Assembly (NCBI GenBank): GCA_964449305.1
Contig: CAYUYM010000033.1
Span: forward strand, 1-22,631
Reading direction: 5' to 3'
DNA length: 22,631 nt
Source: CAYUYM01 sp964449305
GTDB lineage: Bacteria > Bacteroidota > Ignavibacteria > SZUA-365 > CAYQST01
Shown: positions 1-8,353 of the stretch, piece after piece
How positions within the stretch are numbered: the first letter of the stretch is position 1
How the letters are laid out: every line of letters begins with the position of its first letter
Notes under the pieces: model-generated
Database searches by the model: none
Seen by the model: only the letters and a program-made list of their open reading frames with translations
Told to the model about the DNA's origin: nothing
Program-made: the position numbers and the translations under genes

Positions 1-2295
1 CTCATCACCCCAGGCAATGTCGAGGATCACGCGACCGGAAAGGTCCGTGGCAATGGTGGGCGCCCCCTTGTCCATCACGATGCGTGGGGTGACGCCGATG
101 GGTTCCGTCACCGGGAAGTTGGATCCAAGCCGCCAGAAGATCCCCACCTCGAGCCAATCGATGGGCTTGTAGCTCCCGACAATGTTGATGGTGTGCCGCT
201 GGTCGTAGGAGAACGGAATCGTGGCTCCGTCCCTGTGGCGCTGTGCCCAGGCCAGGGCGTAGCTGACCCATCCCGACAGGCGGTCACCATGACGCATGGT
301 CCGCTTCTCGAGCATGATCTCGAATCCGTAGGCTTCACCGTGGGAATCATTGACCGGGATGCTCGTCAAGGAATCCGCGGCCATGCGGCGTGGTGCAGAC
401 CAGCCCGAGGGCAGGTGCGGGTCACCACCTGATACGGGATCGACAACCCACTGCGACCCCGGAAGCTTCTTCTGGACGATGAGGTCGGAAAAGCTCTTGT
501 GATAGACATCAAGTCGAAGCTGCCATTCGGAGGAGATCCACCGCTCAATCCCGACAACGCCGTGGACCGCGCGCTCGGGTTGCAGGGAGCGGACATTCTC
601 CTCCCGAAGGTCGAAGAACTGCGTCTGGTCAAACAGCTTGTCGTAGCCGGGGGATTGCATGTACAGTCCGACGGCTCCCCGGAGCGTGGTGACCGGATCG
701 ACGGCGTATGACAGGGAGAACCGTGGTGAGAAATAGGCGCGTCCGAGAATCCCGTAGTAGTCGATACGCAGTCCGGGCTGGATCGACAGCTCCGGGAGGA
801 TGGTCCAGCGGTCCTGAAGGAACGCTCCAATGAGCTCGTAGCGCTGCCCCAGGTTGATGTTGTCGACAAGGGCGGAGCCACGTGGATTGCTCTGAAAGAT
901 CTTCCGGAGCTCGTCGGAGATGGTCATGCGGAACTGCAACTCCGCCTCCAGAAGTGTGGCGCTCACACCGGCCTCCAGCAGATGTCCGGGCAGCCTCCAA
1001 GTGAGATCATCCTTGAAGGTCCATTTCTTCAGCACAAAGGCGTTGTCGAAGGAGATGCCGAACAGGCGGGCCAGTGCTTTCAGGCTGTCACTTTGTGTTC
1101 CGCGGAATTCCTCGCGGTCAAGCACCGGGTCAAGGAACTGGCCGTTGAATTCCGTGATGCCGTTGTTGTTGTAGTACGAAACGGTCATCCGATGGAGCAG
1201 TTTGTCGCTGGGTGTCCAATCCCACGTCAGGCCACCGACGGTGTTGTAGGTCGCGTTCACCACCGCAACACTGTCGGGACTTTGTCGCTCGCTCCCTGTC
1301 ACGACATCCACCCCGTCGCGGCTGGTGATCGCCGTCAGGGTGAATTTGTGATGAGGCAGGGGCATCAGGGAAACGCGCGCCTGAATGTCCCCGAAATTCG
1401 GAAAGGCGACATCGTTGGAAACGAGCCCGGCATTCTTCGCCAACGGCCCGATGATGAGATCGTAGTAGGTTCTTCGTGTCGAGAGCAGCCATGAGCCGGG
1501 GAACTCGAACGGTGTCCGTCCCTCCACCACCAGATTCGCATTCGTGAGTGACAGGTTGAGGTTGCCGTATACCGGGTGTTGCGAGCGGCCGTCGCGGTTG
1601 ACCACATCAAGCACAGCAGAAAGGCGATCACCGTACTTCGCCGGGAAGCCTCCGGTCAACAGACTGATGTCGCCGATGGTCTCCGGGTTGAACATGCTCA
1701 CCGCGCCGTAGAGGCGGTAGGGATTGAACACCTCGATGTTGTCCATGACGATGAGGTTCTGGTCGGGACCGCTGCCGCGAACGATGAGCTGCGAGCTGAA
1801 ATCGTTCACCGAGAGCACACCGGGCATGGCCTGGAGCGAACGCAGCACATCCTCGGCAGCACCAGGCAGGATCTTCGCCTCACGGGGTTCGATCTTCATC
1901 ACACTCACGCGCGTGTCCTCCTGAGCCCGCCGAAACGGATCCGCTGTCACGATCACTGCTCCGATCTCCACGGCCTCTTCGTCGAGTGTGATGCGCACAT
2001 CATCGGGCTTGGGTGATGCCGTCATCCGAAGCTGTCGGGTGATGAAACCGATGAGGGAAATCTGCACCTCGTAATCCCTCCGCTCGAGACGATCCAACTG
2101 GAAACGTCCAGCGATATCGGTCACCGCCCCGCGTTTGAGGGCGTTGATGATCACCGTCGCCCCCACGATGGGTTCACCTGCGCGATCCACCACATGACCG
2201 GTGAGTCGACTTCCCTCCTGTGCCATGCAATGATGCACAAATCCGATGGCAGATACCGCCAGCAGAATCAGGAGGAAGCTCCGAAAGCGCATCAT
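1..2295 (-). CDS. TonB-dependent outer-membrane receptor with N-terminal carboxypeptidase-regulatory-like domain (3' end cut by window edge)
   Basis: An open frame of 765 codons without a stop runs from the ATG pair at 2295/2292 off the left edge, so the end of the beta-barrel is missing. Residues 1-25 are a signal peptide (hydrophobic LLILLAVSAIGF, likely cleavage after CMA). Residues about 28-105 fit a carboxypeptidase-regulatory-like beta-sandwich (LTGHVVDRAGEPIVGATV). Residues about 140-235 are the TonB plug: DVLRSLQAMPGV, then IVRGSGPDQNLIVMD, FNPYRLYGAVSMFNPE and GGFPAKYGDRLS. The rest has the aromatic, alternating look of a barrel. Families of this form import large or scarce substrates across the outer membrane with TonB/ExbBD energy; the substrate cannot be read here. 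The start lies 19 nt after nadB with no clear Shine-Dalgarno, so it is probably cotranscribed with nadB. The family call is firm and the substrate unknown. Confidence 0.9.
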   Translation of the reverse strand, partial: MMRFRSFLLILLAVSAIGFVHHCMAQEGSRLTGHVVDRAGEPIVGATVIINALKRGAVTDIAGRFQLDRLERRDYEVQISLIGFITRQLRMTASPKPDDVRITLDEEAVEIGAVIVTADPFRRAQEDTRVSVMKIEPREAKILPGAAEDVLRSLQAMPGVLSVNDFSSQLIVRGSGPDQNLIVMDNIEVFNPYRLYGAVSMFNPETIGDISLLTGGFPAKYGDRLSAVLDVVNRDGRSQHPVYGNLNLSLTNANLVVEGRTPFEFPGSWLLSTRRTYYDLIIGPLAKNAGLVSNDVAFPNFGDIQARVSLMPLPHHKFTLTAITSRDGVDVVTGSERQSPDSVAVVNATYNTVGGLTWDWTPSDKLLHRMTVSYYNNNGITEFNGQFLDPVLDREEFRGTQSDSLKALARLFGISFDNAFVLKKWTFKDDLTWRLPGHLLEAGVSATLLEAELQFRMTISDELRKIFQSNPRGSALVDNINLGQRYELIGAFLQDRWTILPELSIQPGLRIDYYGILGRAYFSPRFSLSYAVDPVTTLRGAVGLYMQSPGYDKLFDQTQFFDLREENVRSLQPERAVHGVVGIERWISSEWQLRLDVYHKSFSDLIVQKKLPGSQWVVDPVSGGDPHLPSGWSAPRRMAADSLTSIPVNDSHGEAYGFEIMLEKRTMRHGDRLSGWVSYALAWAQRHRDGATIPFSYDQRHTINIVGSYKPIDWLEVGIFWRLGSNFPVTEPIGVTPRIVMDKGAPTIATDLSGRVILDIAWGDE

Positions 2296-2314
2296 CGACT
2301 GTGACACCGGTGAA

Positions 2315-3928
2315 TCATGGGGCGGAATCCGCGATGGTCAGCGCTGTATCATGGCTCGCGAGGGCACTGTCGGGCTTCGGATAATCGGTGGTGTAGTGCA
2401 GCCCACGGCTCTCCTTCCGATCGAGTGCACAGCGGATGATCAGTTCCGCAACACAGGTGAGGTTGCGCAGCTCGATCATTTCCTCCGACACACGGGTGCG
2501 TTTGTAGAAGTCCTCAATCTCGTGTTTGAGAAGCATGATCCGCCGCAATGCACGCTCGAGACGCAGATCCGAGCGGACGATGCCCACGTAATCCCACATG
2601 GCATTCTGGACCTCCCTTCGGTTGTGGGAGATCAGCACCCATTCCTCTGTGTTGAGTGTGCCGGTTTCGTCCCAATCGAGGAAATCCGTCGGATCGGGCC
2701 GCCTGTGTGCCTGCGGAAGCGATCGTGCGGCACGATCCGCAATCACCAGCGCTTCGAGCAGTGAGTTGCTCGCCAGTCGGTTCGCGCCATGCACGCCGGT
2801 CATGCCGGTTTCCCCACACACGGACAGGTTGGCAATGGATGAGCGGCCGTCAATGTCGGTCACGACGCCGCCGCAGGAGTAATGCGCGGCCGGTACAACG
2901 GGGATGCGGTCCACTGCAGGATCAATCTTCACCGTGAGGCATTTCTGATAGATGCCGGGGAAATGCTCCAGCAGATCCTCACGCGGAATATGCGTCACAT
3001 CAAGGTAGACACAATCGTCGCCGGTCCGTTTCAGCTCGTTGTCAATCGCTCGTGCCACGATGTCGCGGGGGGCGAGTTCGAGGCGCTCATCGTATTTCTG
3101 CATGAAACGCTCGCCATTGCGCAGACGCAGAATGGCGCCAAAACCGCGCACTGCTTCGGAGATGAGGAAGGATGGGGCGTCGGGATGGTGAAGCGTTGTC
3201 GGGTGAAACTGGATGAACTCCATGTTGCCGATGAGGGCGCCGGCCCGGAACGCCATGGCTATGCCGTCGCCTGTGGCGATGGTCGGATTCGTGGTGTGCG
3301 CATACACATGCCCGCACCCTCCTGTGCTCAACACTGTCGTCGCTGCGATGAACTTGCCGACGCAGTCGTTGCGCCGGTCGAGGACGTAGGCGCCGGAGCA
3401 TGTCGGTGTGACGCATTGTGCGGATGAGCGGGCATGCGGTGCAAGGTTGTGCTCTGTGATCAGGTCGATGGCCACATGGTTCTGCATGATGGTGATGTTC
3501 GGATGGTTCTGCGCAGCGAGCACAAGCACCCGTTCAATCTCCTTCCCTGTCATATCCCGCGCATGTACGATGCGATTCCGCGAATGCCCTCCTTCGCGCC
3601 CCAGATCGAGACGGCCGCTGTCTGTGGTGAAGTCGACTCCCAGGGACATGAGTTCGTTGATGAGGTGCGGTCCCTCGCGGACAATGGTTTCCACAACATC
3701 CTGATGACACAGCCCTGCTCCGGCGGACAGAGTGTCCTGAACATGGACGTGAAAGGCATCCTCCGGAGAAAAGACGGAGGCGATTCCCCCCTGCGCGTAG
3801 TTCGTGTTGGATTCGACGGTCTCCTTCTTGGTCACGATCGTCACATGGCGGCTCTCCGCTGCCTTGAGCGCGAAGAACAGGCCGGCTATCCCACTTCCAA
3901 TGACCAGGACATCAGTTGTATGCACCAT
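2315..3928 (-). CDS. nadB: L-aspartate oxidase NadB
   Basis: This FAD enzyme oxidises L-aspartate to iminoaspartate, the first step of de novo NAD synthesis, and feeds quinolinate synthase NadA, which is not in this window. The protein is 537 aa, normal for NadB. The N-terminal Rossmann motif is VIGSGIAG (about 9-16). Further signatures are the REGGHSRNRIVHA segment, the HPTT segment, and the HYSCGGV and GETGMTGVHGANRLASNSLLEALV stretches that mark the flavin-binding and catalytic core. A helical C-terminal domain typical of the fumarate reductase/succinate dehydrogenase flavoprotein family follows. NadB is preferred over SdhA/FrdA because no partner subunits are present and the GANRLASNSLLE signature fits NadB. 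I chose the ATG at 3928, with GGAG six bases upstream, over an in-frame TTG at 3940. It sits 77 nt after argD and 19 nt before the receptor gene. Confidence 0.95.
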   Translation of the reverse strand: MVHTTDVLVIGSGIAGLFFALKAAESRHVTIVTKKETVESNTNYAQGGIASVFSPEDAFHVHVQDTLSAGAGLCHQDVVETIVREGPHLINELMSLGVDFTTDSGRLDLGREGGHSRNRIVHARDMTGKEIERVLVLAAQNHPNITIMQNHVAIDLITEHNLAPHARSSAQCVTPTCSGAYVLDRRNDCVGKFIAATTVLSTGGCGHVYAHTTNPTIATGDGIAMAFRAGALIGNMEFIQFHPTTLHHPDAPSFLISEAVRGFGAILRLRNGERFMQKYDERLELAPRDIVARAIDNELKRTGDDCVYLDVTHIPREDLLEHFPGIYQKCLTVKIDPAVDRIPVVPAAHYSCGGVVTDIDGRSSIANLSVCGETGMTGVHGANRLASNSLLEALVIADRAARSLPQAHRRPDPTDFLDWDETGTLNTEEWVLISHNRREVQNAMWDYVGIVRSDLRLERALRRIMLLKHEIEDFYKRTRVSEEMIELRNLTCVAELIIRCALDRKESRGLHYTTDYPKPDSALASHDTALTIADSAP

Positions 3929-3975
3929 GGAACACTCCAAATCGTTGTCGCAACTTCACCAACCCGGCGGTGAGG

Positions 3976-4006
3976 AAAAAGGCAGAATTCCAGGCCTGTA
4001 CTGCTT
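3976..4006 (-). terminator. Possible weak terminator after argD
   Basis: On the minus strand the end of argD is followed by AAGCAG, 15 bases containing the palindrome CAGGCCTG, then CTGCCTT and a short T run. The stem is only six pairs with one bulged base. It would separate argD from nadB, but the hairpin is weak and the T tract short, so it may leak or not act at all. Confidence 0.3.
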
Positions 4007-5193
4007 CATGCCTGATCCTCAAGCACGGCCGCCAGCATGCTCATGGCATGGTCGATCTCTGCATCCGTGATGATGTATGGTGGAAGAAGGCGGATGATGT
4101 GATCGTGTGTAACATTCACAATGACATGCCGTTCCAGCATTCCACGAAACACAGTTCTTGCATGCTTCGAAAGATCGATGCCGATCATGCAGCCCATTCC
4201 CCGGACCTCGCGGATGACATCCGGGAAACGTGCCTGGAGCTCGAGTCCCCGCTGGAGGAAGCGCCGGCCGATGGCTGCCGTCCGATCCATCAGGCCCTGC
4301 CGGATGATGACATCCAACGTTGCGAGGCCACCAGCACATGATACGGCGTTTCCGCCGAAGGTGGTGCCATGGCTGCCGGGAGCAAGCACCGTGGTCAGAT
4401 GGTCGCGTACGAGCAGAGCTCCCAGCGGGAGACCACCTCCAATGCCTTTTGCGAGCTGGATGATGTCCGGCTCCAGATTCCAGTGCTCGGCACTGGTGAA
4501 GCGTCCCGTTCGGCCAAGACCGGCCTGGATTTCATCGGCGACGATGAGGAAACCATGCTGGCTGCGAAGTTCCAGGAGCTTCCGCGCGAATGCATCGTCG
4601 ATCGGGAGCACCCCCGCCTCCCCCTGCACGCATTCGAGCATCACCGCGGCTGTGGACGCATCAATCCCCTGCTCCAGGGCATCAACATCGTTGAACGGAA
4701 GCACCCGGCATCCGTCGAGAAAGGGACCGAAGCCCTCACGATATTTCTGCTGGGTCATGAGGGAGAGCGGGCCATACGTCCTGCCATGAAATCCGCCGGT
4801 GAAGGCGACAAGCCCCGTCTTTCTCCTGTCAGATCCCCAGCGACGGACGAGTTTGATCGCGGCCTCCGATGTTTCCGCCCCGCTATTGCAGAAGAACACA
4901 CCCGCACAGCCGGTGAGCTCCTTCAGACGCTCCGCGAGTGTGATCTGCGGTTCCTGGAGAAAGGTGTTGGAGACATGGGAGAACCTGCCGAGTTGCCGGA
5001 CCTGTGCATCCACCACCTCGGGATGCCGATGCCCCAACACATTGACGGCAAGACCACCCACCAAGTCCAGATGTGCATTCCCCTCCCGATCGTGCAGATA
5101 CATGCCCTCAGCATGCACCACCTCGATTGGAATCCGGGAGTAGACCGGGAGAAGTGCCGCGCTGTCGCGGGCTGTCACAGCGGGATCGAGCAT
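4006..5193 (-). CDS. argD: Acetylornithine aminotransferase-type class III aminotransferase
   Basis: The 395-aa protein is a PLP enzyme of fold type I, class III. ArgD moves the amino group of glutamate to N-acetylglutamate semialdehyde in arginine synthesis, and in many bacteria it also serves lysine synthesis. Visible signatures are GGLAVNVLGHRHPEV (47-61), FFCNSGAETSEAAIK (100-114) for the PLP phosphate region, FTGGFHGRTYG (131-141), the ADEIQAGLGRTG motif with the cofactor aspartate near 220, and the Schiff-base lysine K249 in QLAKGIGGGLP. Length and the FHGRTYG and VADEIQ motifs fit ArgD/succinylornithine transaminase best. Other omega-aminotransferases (ornithine, GABA) cannot be fully excluded because no other arg gene is nearby. 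Its ATG lies inside the end of coaE (19-nt overlap), so translation is probably coupled. Confidence 0.85.
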   Translation of the reverse strand: MLDPAVTARDSAALLPVYSRIPIEVVHAEGMYLHDREGNAHLDLVGGLAVNVLGHRHPEVVDAQVRQLGRFSHVSNTFLQEPQITLAERLKELTGCAGVFFCNSGAETSEAAIKLVRRWGSDRRKTGLVAFTGGFHGRTYGPLSLMTQQKYREGFGPFLDGCRVLPFNDVDALEQGIDASTAAVMLECVQGEAGVLPIDDAFARKLLELRSQHGFLIVADEIQAGLGRTGRFTSAEHWNLEPDIIQLAKGIGGGLPLGALLVRDHLTTVLAPGSHGTTFGGNAVSCAGGLATLDVIIRQGLMDRTAAIGRRFLQRGLELQARFPDVIREVRGMGCMIGIDLSKHARTVFRGMLERHVIVNVTHDHIIRLLPPYIITDAEIDHAMSMLAAVLEDQA

Positions 5194-5810
5194 AGACGCC
5201 GTATCATGGACACCACGAACATCACACGTGAGGTGAGTTCTTCGATGGTGCCATTGTTGTGGATGACGAAATCCGACTGCCCCGCCTTCACCTTGTCGTC
5301 CATCTGCCGGGCCATGCGCTGGCGCACCTGGGACTCGCTCTGTGCACGCGCCGCAGTCACACGTCGCACGGCCAGCTCCGGGTCTGCGAGGACGGTCACG
5401 ATGATGTCGAAGCGGTCTGTGAGCTTCTCCTCGAACAGAATGGCAGATTCGACGAAGATGATCTCATGACCGGCTGCCGCGAGTACCGCCGCTTCCTGCT
5501 CGATGCGACGCAGAGTCGGTGGGTGGACGATGGTATTCAACCGGCGCAGGGCGGCGGGGTCATTGAAGACAAGGTCGGCAAATGTTGATCGGTCGAGCCC
5601 GCCGGTGGTGAGCCAGATCTTCCGCCCGAAGGCCTCCGTGAGACGGCTCCGAATCTCGGGATCCGTGTCGATGATGTCTGCGGCCATGGAATCCGAATCC
5701 AGAACGGGATGCAGGCCGCGGATGATCGCAGCGACGGTGCTCTTGCCCGCGCCAATCCCCCCGGTCAGACCGACCAGCGCATGGGACGTGGGCTGTACTG
5801 TCTGCGCCAT
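5175..5810 (-). CDS. coaE: Dephospho-CoA kinase CoaE
   Basis: CoaE adds the 3'-phosphate of the ribose in the last step of coenzyme A synthesis, using ATP. The protein is 211 aa. It has a P-loop at residues 14-25 (GLTGGIGAGKST), the DSD motif near 38-40 (LDSDSMAADI), a substrate-region HP pair (NTIVHPP), the FVESAILFEE segment of the nucleotide-kinase fold, and a lid-like RQRMARQM helix. These are standard for the family. The start is 9 nt after the rny stop, and the gene overlaps argD by 19 nt at its end. An rny-coaE-argD transcript is therefore likely. Confidence 0.95.
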   Translation of the reverse strand: MAQTVQPTSHALVGLTGGIGAGKSTVAAIIRGLHPVLDSDSMAADIIDTDPEIRSRLTEAFGRKIWLTTGGLDRSTFADLVFNDPAALRRLNTIVHPPTLRRIEQEAAVLAAAGHEIIFVESAILFEEKLTDRFDIIVTVLADPELAVRRVTAARAQSESQVRQRMARQMDDKVKAGQSDFVIHNNGTIEELTSRVMFVVSMIRRLCSIPL

Positions 5811-5819
5811 GGAGTGGTG

Positions 5820-7388
5820 TCACTTGGCGAAGGCGATGGAGCGTTTTTCCCGGATGACGGTGACCTTGATCTGTCCGGGGTACTCCATCTCCTGCTGGAT
5901 CTTGTCGGCGATGTCGTTTGCCAGCTGATCTGCAAGAGCATCATCGATCTTGTCGTGTTCCACCATCACGCGGATCTCACGGCCTGCCTGGATGGCATAC
6001 GTCTTGGCCACACCCTCGAAGCTCCGGGCAACGGTCTCGAGTTTCTCGAGGCGCTTGACATATCCCTCGAGGGATTCGCGCCGGGCACCGGGGCGTGCAC
6101 CACTGATGGCATCCGCAGCCTGGACCAGCGAGGCGTACGGGGATTCCATCTCAATGTCCTCATGATGCGATCCGATCGCATTGACCACCACGTGATGCTC
6201 GCGGAATTTCTTGGCGAGGTCCATGCCGAGCAGCGCGTGCGGCCCCTCGACATTGCGGTCCACGCATTTTCCGATGTCGTGGAGGAGACCGGCACGCACA
6301 GCGAGCTTGGGATCGAGGTCGAGCTCTGCTGCCATGATGCCGCACAGCCACGCCACCTCCACGGAGTGCTGCAGCAGGTTCTGGCCGTAGCTGGAACGGA
6401 ATTTCATCTTGCCCACGAGGCGTTTGATCTCGCTGTGGGCATTGTGGATGTTGAGATCGAGGAGTGTGTTCTCGCCCACCTTGAAGATCTCCTCCTCGAG
6501 GTCCTTGCGTACCTTTTCCACTACCTCCTCGATGCGGGCCGGATGGATGCGCCCGTCGGCCATCAGCGTTTCGAGAGCGATGCGGGCCACTTCACGGCGG
6601 AAGGGATCGAAGCCCGAGAGGATGACCGCTTCGGGCGTGTCGTCCACGATGACGTCAATGCCTGTGGCAGCTTCGAAGGCACGGATGTTCCGCCCCTCAC
6701 GACCGATGATCCGGCCCTTCATTTCCTCACTCTGGAGGTTGAGGACGGAAACAGTGGTCTCCACGGAGTGGTCCGATGCCGTCCGTTGAATCGCCTGGAG
6801 GATGACCCGGCGGGCCTCCTTCTTGGCCGTGGTCTTCATCTCGTCGCGGATCTCCTTGAGTTGCTGAGCCGATTGCAACTTGACATCGTTGACCAGGCTG
6901 TCGATGAGGATTTTGCGCGCATCATCACGTGAGAGACCAGAGATCCGCTCGAGTCGCGATGTCTGTTCGGCCACCAGCTTGTCGTAGGTAACCATTTTCT
7001 CATCAAGCTCACGGTCACGCTGCTCCAGTCGCTCCTCGGTCTTCTTCACCGACGCCTCCTTCTTCCCGACGAGGTCGAAGCGGCCGTTCAGAGTCTCCTC
7101 TTTCTGACGCAATTGCTTTTCAAAATTCTGCAGCTTGCTGCGATTCCGGTTCGCCTCCTTCTCGAGTTCCTGCTGCTGATGAAAGAGGGTCTTTTCCGCC
7201 TCGAGTTCCTTTTCGCGTTTACGGTTGAGAATCTCCTGCTCCGCGTCCCTGATGATCTGTTGAGCCCGATCGGCAGCCGATTGGAGCTTCTGTTTTTCGG
7301 CATTGGAGCGGAGCATCCAACCGACCCAGAGCCCGAGGAATGCCAGGAAGATGCACCCCGGGATCAGGAGGTATAATTCAATGCTCAT
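5820..7388 (-). CDS. rny: Ribonuclease Y
   Basis: RNase Y is a membrane-anchored endoribonuclease that starts mRNA decay. The 522-aa protein follows the family layout. An N-terminal membrane helix (about 5-25, LYLLIPGCIFLAFLGLWVGW) leads into a long charged coiled coil (about 30-190). A KH RNA-binding domain follows, with GRIIGREGRNIRAFE at 225-239. The C-terminal HD domain has H341 in LLQHSVEV, the HD pair H370-D371 in GLLHDIGK, and a later HHED. The start ATG at 7388 has AGGTG five to nine bases upstream, in the leader that follows the 6S-like RNA. The coaE gene starts 9 nt after its stop. Confidence 0.97.
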   Translation of the reverse strand: MSIELYLLIPGCIFLAFLGLWVGWMLRSNAEKQKLQSAADRAQQIIRDAEQEILNRKREKELEAEKTLFHQQQELEKEANRNRSKLQNFEKQLRQKEETLNGRFDLVGKKEASVKKTEERLEQRDRELDEKMVTYDKLVAEQTSRLERISGLSRDDARKILIDSLVNDVKLQSAQQLKEIRDEMKTTAKKEARRVILQAIQRTASDHSVETTVSVLNLQSEEMKGRIIGREGRNIRAFEAATGIDVIVDDTPEAVILSGFDPFRREVARIALETLMADGRIHPARIEEVVEKVRKDLEEEIFKVGENTLLDLNIHNAHSEIKRLVGKMKFRSSYGQNLLQHSVEVAWLCGIMAAELDLDPKLAVRAGLLHDIGKCVDRNVEGPHALLGMDLAKKFREHHVVVNAIGSHHEDIEMESPYASLVQAADAISGARPGARRESLEGYVKRLEKLETVARSFEGVAKTYAIQAGREIRVMVEHDKIDDALADQLANDIADKIQQEMEYPGQIKVTVIREKRSIAFAK

Positions 7389-7401
7389 GGTTCACCTGTA
7401 A

Positions 7402-7622
7402 ATGAAAATCCGCACGTTTCTGGTTACAAGAAGAGTGGTTAAAAGAACCCCTTCGGACAGGGTGGGTAAATGCCTTTCCATCGTTTACTTCCACTGCTGG
7501 TCACGGGGACCAGTCTCCTTTCGGAGTGAGGCCTGTAATTGATGAGAAGAGTCAGATTCCCATGGTAAAAGTGTTGGTTCTTTTAAACGTTGTCCGTAAC
7601 CAGATACCGTGCGGATTATTAC
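7402..7622 (-). ncRNA. ssrS: 6S-like regulatory RNA in the zapA-rny intergenic region
   Basis: The space between zapA and rny folds on paper into one long rod. Perfect arms are 7407-7416 with 7608-7617 (10 bp), 7419-7427 with 7596-7604 (9 bp), and 7439-7449 with 7576-7586 (11 bp). Inside these is a strongly asymmetric bubble. On the minus strand its 5' side is very short (AACA) and its 3' side long, with its own small hairpin (CCCT at 7462-7459 with AGGG at 7452-7449). Beyond the bubble are a CTTT/CCAT stem with AUGG/AAAG and a terminal hairpin CTGGTC/GACCAG (7497-7502 with 7508-7513). A closed rod with a central bubble is the hallmark of 6S RNA, which mimics an open promoter and binds sigma-70-type RNA polymerase. 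ssrS lies just after zapA in many proteobacteria. Strand is taken from the neighbours, and the ends are approximate. I could not run a covariance model. Confidence 0.65.
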
Positions 7623-7651
7623 AAGTGAGTTATCGTATTGAAAAACAAGGA

Positions 7652-7933
7652 TTACTGAAGAGCCTGATCAAGAACTTTCGACATGGAGGTAAGCTCGTTG
7701 CCAAGCTGCTCCATCAGCCGTTGCTTTTCCTTTTTCTCTGTGGCAAGTTCCTCCGAGATATTCAATGCTGACAGAACTGCAAGCACCAGCGGAGCCTGAT
7801 CGGGAAGCTGGGCGTGAAGATCCACCATCATTTTGTCCAGTCCGGCAGCCGCATCGGTCGTCAGACGTTCGTCGTCGACCTTCAGCGGATATTCCGAACC
7901 ATATATCTTAACCCGGATACTTTTCTGTTCCAT
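7652..7933 (-). CDS. zapA: Cell-division protein ZapA
   Basis: ZapA binds and bundles FtsZ filaments at the division ring. The 93-aa protein has the family layout: a small N-terminal beta-rich head (KSIRVKIYGSEYPLKVDDER, about 4-23) and then a long helix to the C-terminus (LNISEELATEKKEKQRLMEQLGNELTSM) that would form the tetrameric coiled coil. The ATG at 7933 was chosen because the conserved head starts right after it; the frame upstream overlaps the preceding gene and carries no family features. It follows the coiled-coil gene by 64 nt and is followed by the 6S-like RNA, an order that supports the call. Confidence 0.85.
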   Translation of the reverse strand: MEQKSIRVKIYGSEYPLKVDDERLTTDAAAGLDKMMVDLHAQLPDQAPLVLAVLSALNISEELATEKKEKQRLMEQLGNELTSMSKVLDQALQ

Positions 7934-7997
7934 AAGAAACCGTGATGAACTCTTTGAAATTCTCGCAAACGATCGTGCTACTGATAACGTTGGGAAA

Positions 7998-8309
7998 TCA
8001 CCCCAGATGCGTGTCAATCCGCGCAATGAGCGCATCGATCTGGCGCTCCAGGGCTTCTCTCTCATCGGGCGAAAGATAGGAAATTCTTTCGCCAACATCA
8101 ACAGCAAGTGACTGGGACAGTTTTTCCTCGAGTTCGGTGAGGTGCTGCTTCAGGACATCGGTTTCCGCGGAATGAATCGCCTGGTCGTCCTTGAGGATCG
8201 CGATCTGATCCCGAAGGTCGGCGTTTTCCGCCTTCAGGGTTTCGATCTTGTGCGCGGCCAGCTGGATTTTCTTCTGCAGATCGAAAAGCAGTTCTTCAAG
8301 AGCATGCAT
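7998..8309 (-). CDS. Small coiled-coil protein between pheT and zapA (ZapB-like in form only)
   Basis: I do not recognise a named family. The 103-aa protein begins with heptad-like helices (LEELLFDLQKKIQLAAHKIE, then AENADLRDQIAILKDD), so a parallel coiled-coil dimer is likely over residues 1-65. A short C-terminal helical hairpin (YLSPDEREALERQIDALIARI) follows. There is no signal peptide or membrane segment, so it should be cytoplasmic. The ATG at 8309 has AAGGA about ten bases upstream. It lies 44 nt after pheT and 64 nt before zapA. Its size and shape, together with the zapA neighbour, suggest a divisome accessory protein analogous to ZapB; that is inference from context. Confidence 0.75.
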   Translation of the reverse strand: MHALEELLFDLQKKIQLAAHKIETLKAENADLRDQIAILKDDQAIHSAETDVLKQHLTELEEKLSQSLAVDVGERISYLSPDEREALERQIDALIARIDTHLG

Positions 8310-8353
8310 GGGAGGGCTTCCTTTGCGTGTTCCGCGTGGTGGGGATGATGGGA

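Noticed and set aside
5709..6932. Plus-strand open frame of 407 codons opposite rny and coaE
   Set aside because: Both genes on the minus strand are intact and strongly recognised; the plus frame has no family motif.
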